Assembly (NCBI RefSeq): GCF_900143625.1
Contig: NZ_FRFF01000040.1
Span: 53,634-117,633, forward strand
Length of the DNA stretch: 64,000 bases
From: Nocardiopsis sp. JB363
Lineage (GTDB): Bacteria > Actinomycetota > Actinomycetes > Streptosporangiales > Streptosporangiaceae
Direction of reading: 5' to 3'
In this document: positions 62,190 to 64,000 of the stretch, piece after piece
How the letters are laid out: each line of letters opens with the position of its first letter
Position numbering within the stretch: the stretch's first letter is position 1
Notes under the pieces: generated by a model
What the model saw: the letters and a program-made list of their open reading frames with translations, nothing else
What the model was told of the DNA's origin: nothing
The model's database searches: none
Program-made: the position numbers and the translations under genes

Positions 62190-62837
62190 CTAGGCGGCGA
62201 CGGTGAACATCCGCCTCGGGTGGGCGCCGGCCTCCACCTCATCCACCATCGCGACCGCGTAGTCGGCGTTGCTGATCCGACTGCGGCCCTGCTCGTCGGT
62301 GAGGAGGACGTCGCCGCCCGCCCGGTAGTGACCGGTGCGTTCACCATCGCCGACCAGCTCGATCGGCGGCGCCAGGTAGGTCCAGAGCACGTCTCGGTTG
62401 ATCTTGTAGAGGAAGTAGACCCGCTCCATCGCGCGACCGGCGTCCCTTCGCGGACCGCGGATGACGCTCTGCTGCCAGTAGATGGAGGTGCGGGAGGCGT
62501 CGGCGAACAGGGTGCCGGGGTCGCCGACGGTGATGAGACGGACCGAAGAACGGGCCAATAACCACAAGAGGTGGCGGTTGACGGCGAGGTGGTCGCGTTC
62601 ACGGCCGGTGGGTACCTGGTAGGCGTTGATCAGGACGTCGAACTCCGCCAGATCGGCTCGGGTGAGGTCCCGAGGGCCGCGTCGGACGGCGGTTCCGGGA
62701 GCCGACCACCGTTCGGAGTCGTCCACGAACGCGGTCACCCGGTGGCCGCGTGCCTCGGCCTCGGTCGCGATGTGTTCGGCGAGCCCACCGGCGACGCCGA
62801 TGATGCCGATCGTGCTGGTCATGGGATCTTCGTGCAT
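62190..62837 (-). CDS. NAD(P)-binding NmrA/YwnB-like epimerase-fold protein
   Basis: The 215-aa protein starts MHEDPMTSTIGIIGVAGGLA (Rossmann glycine motif); an internal start at 62822 is possible. VLINAYQVPTGRERDHLAV and SNADYAVAMVDEVEAG are typical of short NmrA-like atypical SDRs, which lack a strict catalytic triad. A rare TTA codon sits at 62559-62561. It is divergent from a TetR gene and probably repressed by it. Confidence 0.82.
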   Translation of the reverse strand: MHEDPMTSTIGIIGVAGGLAEHIATEAEARGHRVTAFVDDSERWSAPGTAVRRGPRDLTRADLAEFDVLINAYQVPTGRERDHLAVNRHLLWLLARSSVRLITVGDPGTLFADASRTSIYWQQSVIRGPRRDAGRAMERVYFLYKINRDVLWTYLAPPIELVGDGERTGHYRAGGDVLLTDEQGRSRISNADYAVAMVDEVEAGAHPRRMFTVAA

Positions 62838-62913
62838 GGGAGCCCCCTGCGAATAGATGTGCGCTCCAGTCGTGTCATGCGGGGCCGGTACGGGTGGGGG
62901 TCGAGGCCGACCT

Positions 62914-62937
62914 CGTGGCGGAGATGTCTCCGCCACG
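62914..62937. promoter_or_regulatory. TetR operator copy a
   Basis: CGTGGCGGAGA-TG-TCTCCGCCACG is a perfect palindrome with 11-base arms. It contains the core CGGAGANNTCTCCG shared with the two copies at 62952 and 63051, and lies about 77 bases before the - strand gene start. Confidence 0.8.
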
Positions 62938-62951
62938 TATGACAACTTATC

Positions 62952-62965
62952 CGGAGAACCCTCCG
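62952..62965. promoter_or_regulatory. TetR operator copy b
   Basis: CGGAGA-AC-CCTCCG matches the core with one mismatch. It abuts CGGATAAGTT on the - strand, a possible -10 region for the NAD(P)-binding gene. Confidence 0.65.
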
Positions 62966-63050
62966 TCAAACAAGTGCGGTTGTGTGAACACCCGGCTCCG
63001 AACCCCCGAAAACCCCGCTCTGAACAGGACACACATCGGATAAGCTGAGC

Positions 63051-63064
63051 CGGAGAAGTCTCCG
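63051..63064. promoter_or_regulatory. TetR operator copy c
   Basis: CGGAGA-AG-TCTCCG is a perfect core copy 27 bases before the TetR start. It is preceded by CGGATAAGCT on the + strand (63037-63046), the mirror of the element beside copy b. Confidence 0.75.
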
Positions 63065-63091
63065 TGACACCGGCCCGTAGGAAGGTCGTCC

Positions 63092-63661
63092 ATGTCGACC
63101 AAGCGTGTCGAACAACTCCACGCGCAGGGGCTTCGAACGCGTGCCAGCCTGCTGGAGGTCGCGCGAGAAGCCTTCGAGGAGTGTCGGGACGTCTCCCTCA
63201 ACTCCATCGCCAAGAGGGCCGGTGTGGGCATCGGCACCCTGTACCGGCATTTCCCCACCCGTGAGGACCTGGTCTTCGAGCTCTACCGAGTCCAGGTGCA
63301 ACGGCTCACCCGAGCCGCCGGCGAACTCCTCGACGAGCACCCGCCACAAGAGGCCTTCCGGCTGTGGCTGGAACGCTTCGCCCGTTACGCCATGACCAAG
63401 GCCGGGCTCTTGGAGGTCCTGCGCACCGCCACCGCACACGGCCGGTTCGCCCAGGTGGGGCGGGGCCCCGTGGCCGACGCCGTCGAACACCTGCTCGTCG
63501 CCAACCAGGAGGCGGGCACCCTGCGCGCCGACCTGACCGCCGACGACGTCCTGCTGGCCGTGGCCGGTCTGTACCAGCTCGACCCCTCCGCCGAGGACTG
63601 GGAACGACGCGCCCATCGTCTCTTGGACCTGGTCCTGGCGGGCCTGCGCCCCCGCGACTGA
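63092..63661 (+). CDS. TetR-family regulator
   Basis: The 189-aa protein has an N-terminal HTH (about 15-60: LRTRASLLEVAREAFEECRD, LNSIAKRAGVGIGTLYRHF) and a helical ligand domain with GRGPVADAVEHLLVANQEAG. It should bind the CGGAGANNTCTCCG sites in the divergent promoter region, controlling itself and the NAD(P)-binding gene. The stop codon runs into the tandem repeats. Confidence 0.92.
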   Translation: MSTKRVEQLHAQGLRTRASLLEVAREAFEECRDVSLNSIAKRAGVGIGTLYRHFPTREDLVFELYRVQVQRLTRAAGELLDEHPPQEAFRLWLERFARYAMTKAGLLEVLRTATAHGRFAQVGRGPVADAVEHLLVANQEAGTLRADLTADDVLLAVAGLYQLDPSAEDWERRAHRLLDLVLAGLRPRD

Positions 63662-63790
63662 ACCTGGTGGCTGGGGCTGGTGGCTGAACCCGGGGGCAGG
63701 AACCGGTGACTGGGGCCGGTGGCTGGGTCCGGAAGGTGAGTTCGGAAGTTGGGTCCGGAGGCTTGATCCGGAGGCTGAACCTGGTGGCTG
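63661..63790. repeat. Ten tandem copies of a 13-bp unit
   Basis: Exactly 130 bases divide into ten units of 13 with consensus near GGNCCGGTGGCTG. The first and last units are identical (AACCTGGTGGCTG). The array starts in the last base of the TetR stop codon. No gene covers it. Confidence 0.9.
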
Positions 63791-63852
63791 AACCCCGAGG
63801 TCGGTGGAAGGTATGGCCGGTGGTGTGGGTTTCCGGGGCGGGCGTGCCTAAG

Positions 63853-63882
63853 TGAACTGAGCTGAGTTGAGTTGAGCTGATC
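63853..63882. repeat. Six pentanucleotide repeats (TGARY type)
   Basis: TGAAC-TGAGC-TGAGT-TGAGT-TGAGC-TGATC run in tandem. It is less GC-rich than its surroundings and outside any gene. Confidence 0.85.
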
Positions 63883-63920
63883 GAAGCGGTACCCGTGGTG
63901 GTGTCGGGTGGGTGTGTGGG

Positions 63921-64000
63921 GCGCCTGGGGTTGTGTTCCTTGGGGTTGTCGGGCGTCTCGTAGGTCTGTGGTGGTGCGCCTGGGGTGGGGTTCCTTGGGG
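63921..64000. repeat. 25-bp direct repeat reaching the window edge
   Basis: Units at 63921-63945 and 63976-64000 share GCGCCTGGGGT and GTTCCTTGGGG with two or three differences, with a period of 55 bases. More copies may lie beyond the edge. From 63662 to the end no gene is visible; only repeats and G/T-rich DNA are seen. Confidence 0.8.

Noticed and set aside
1..64000. tRNA genes, CRISPR arrays, insertion sequences or integrase genes
   Set aside because: No cloverleaf-like T-loop/acceptor pair, spaced direct repeats of CRISPR size, transposase motif or tyrosine-recombinase motif was seen. The repeats near 63.7-64 kb have no spacers.

Overview
The window is a high-GC actinobacterial chromosome segment. 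Support comes from very GC-rich third codon positions, TGA/GTG-rich ATGA and GTGA gene overlaps, rare TTA codons (three seen, in three genes), IclR/TetR/GntR regulators, a calerythrin-like EF-hand protein and a sugar ABC operon with no ATPase gene. A Nocardiopsis/Streptomonospora-like genus is my guess and is not proven. No tRNA, rRNA, CRISPR array, transposase or phage gene was recognised.

Layout. (1) 1-10.4 kb: an NmrA/QorB-like reductase cut by the left edge, a perfect 20-bp-stem terminator, a membrane protein with a GntR/UTRA regulator, a 1127-aa membrane NACHT NTPase with C-terminal helical repeats, two small secreted proteins, and a sugar-type ABC importer. (2) 10.7-27.5 kb: one long, translationally coupled + strand cluster. 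It encodes two Gfo/Idh dehydrogenases, an AP-endonuclease-2-type sugar isomerase/epimerase, an M20 hydrolase, an Ldh2-type dehydrogenase, an unknown 156-aa protein, calerythrin, two DegT-type PLP aminotransferases, a UbiA prenyltransferase, an FAD amine-oxidase-fold enzyme, two adenylate-forming ligases around a tandem CaiB protein, and a methyltransferase. It has no PKS, NRPS or carrier protein. It looks like a biosynthetic cluster for an aminated sugar or cyclitol joined to a prenyl or acyl part, and I do not recognise the product.

(3) 27.5-30.5 kb: a - strand group (AhpD-like, PanE-like, HAD, SDR) divergent from an IclR regulator. (4) 30.7-52.8 kb: a large catabolic regulon in two transcription units. 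It has an NMT1/TauA-type importer, flavoproteins, a complete three-subunit molybdenum hydroxylase, an AllA-like lyase, two MmgE/PrpD proteins, an Old-Yellow-Enzyme fusion, a CaiB CoA-transferase, a cyclase-family hydrolase, a hydantoinase-fold amidohydrolase, a CitE-like lyase and an acyl-CoA synthetase. Three copies of the palindrome GTTCC-N7-GGAAC lie before the two units, two of them just downstream of sigma70-like promoters, so the IclR protein is the likely shared regulator. The enzyme set fits hydroxylation, reduction and hydrolytic opening of an N-heterocycle, followed by CoA-dependent cleavage.

(5) 52.8-64 kb: a CPBP-protease/glycosidase-like fusion divergent from a TetR gene across a 17-bp-arm inverted repeat, a GntR-creatininase-esterase-AbgT operon, a secreted GH92 mannosidase, and an NAD(P)-binding protein divergent from a TetR gene with three related operators. 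The window ends in an unusual stretch of tandem repeats.
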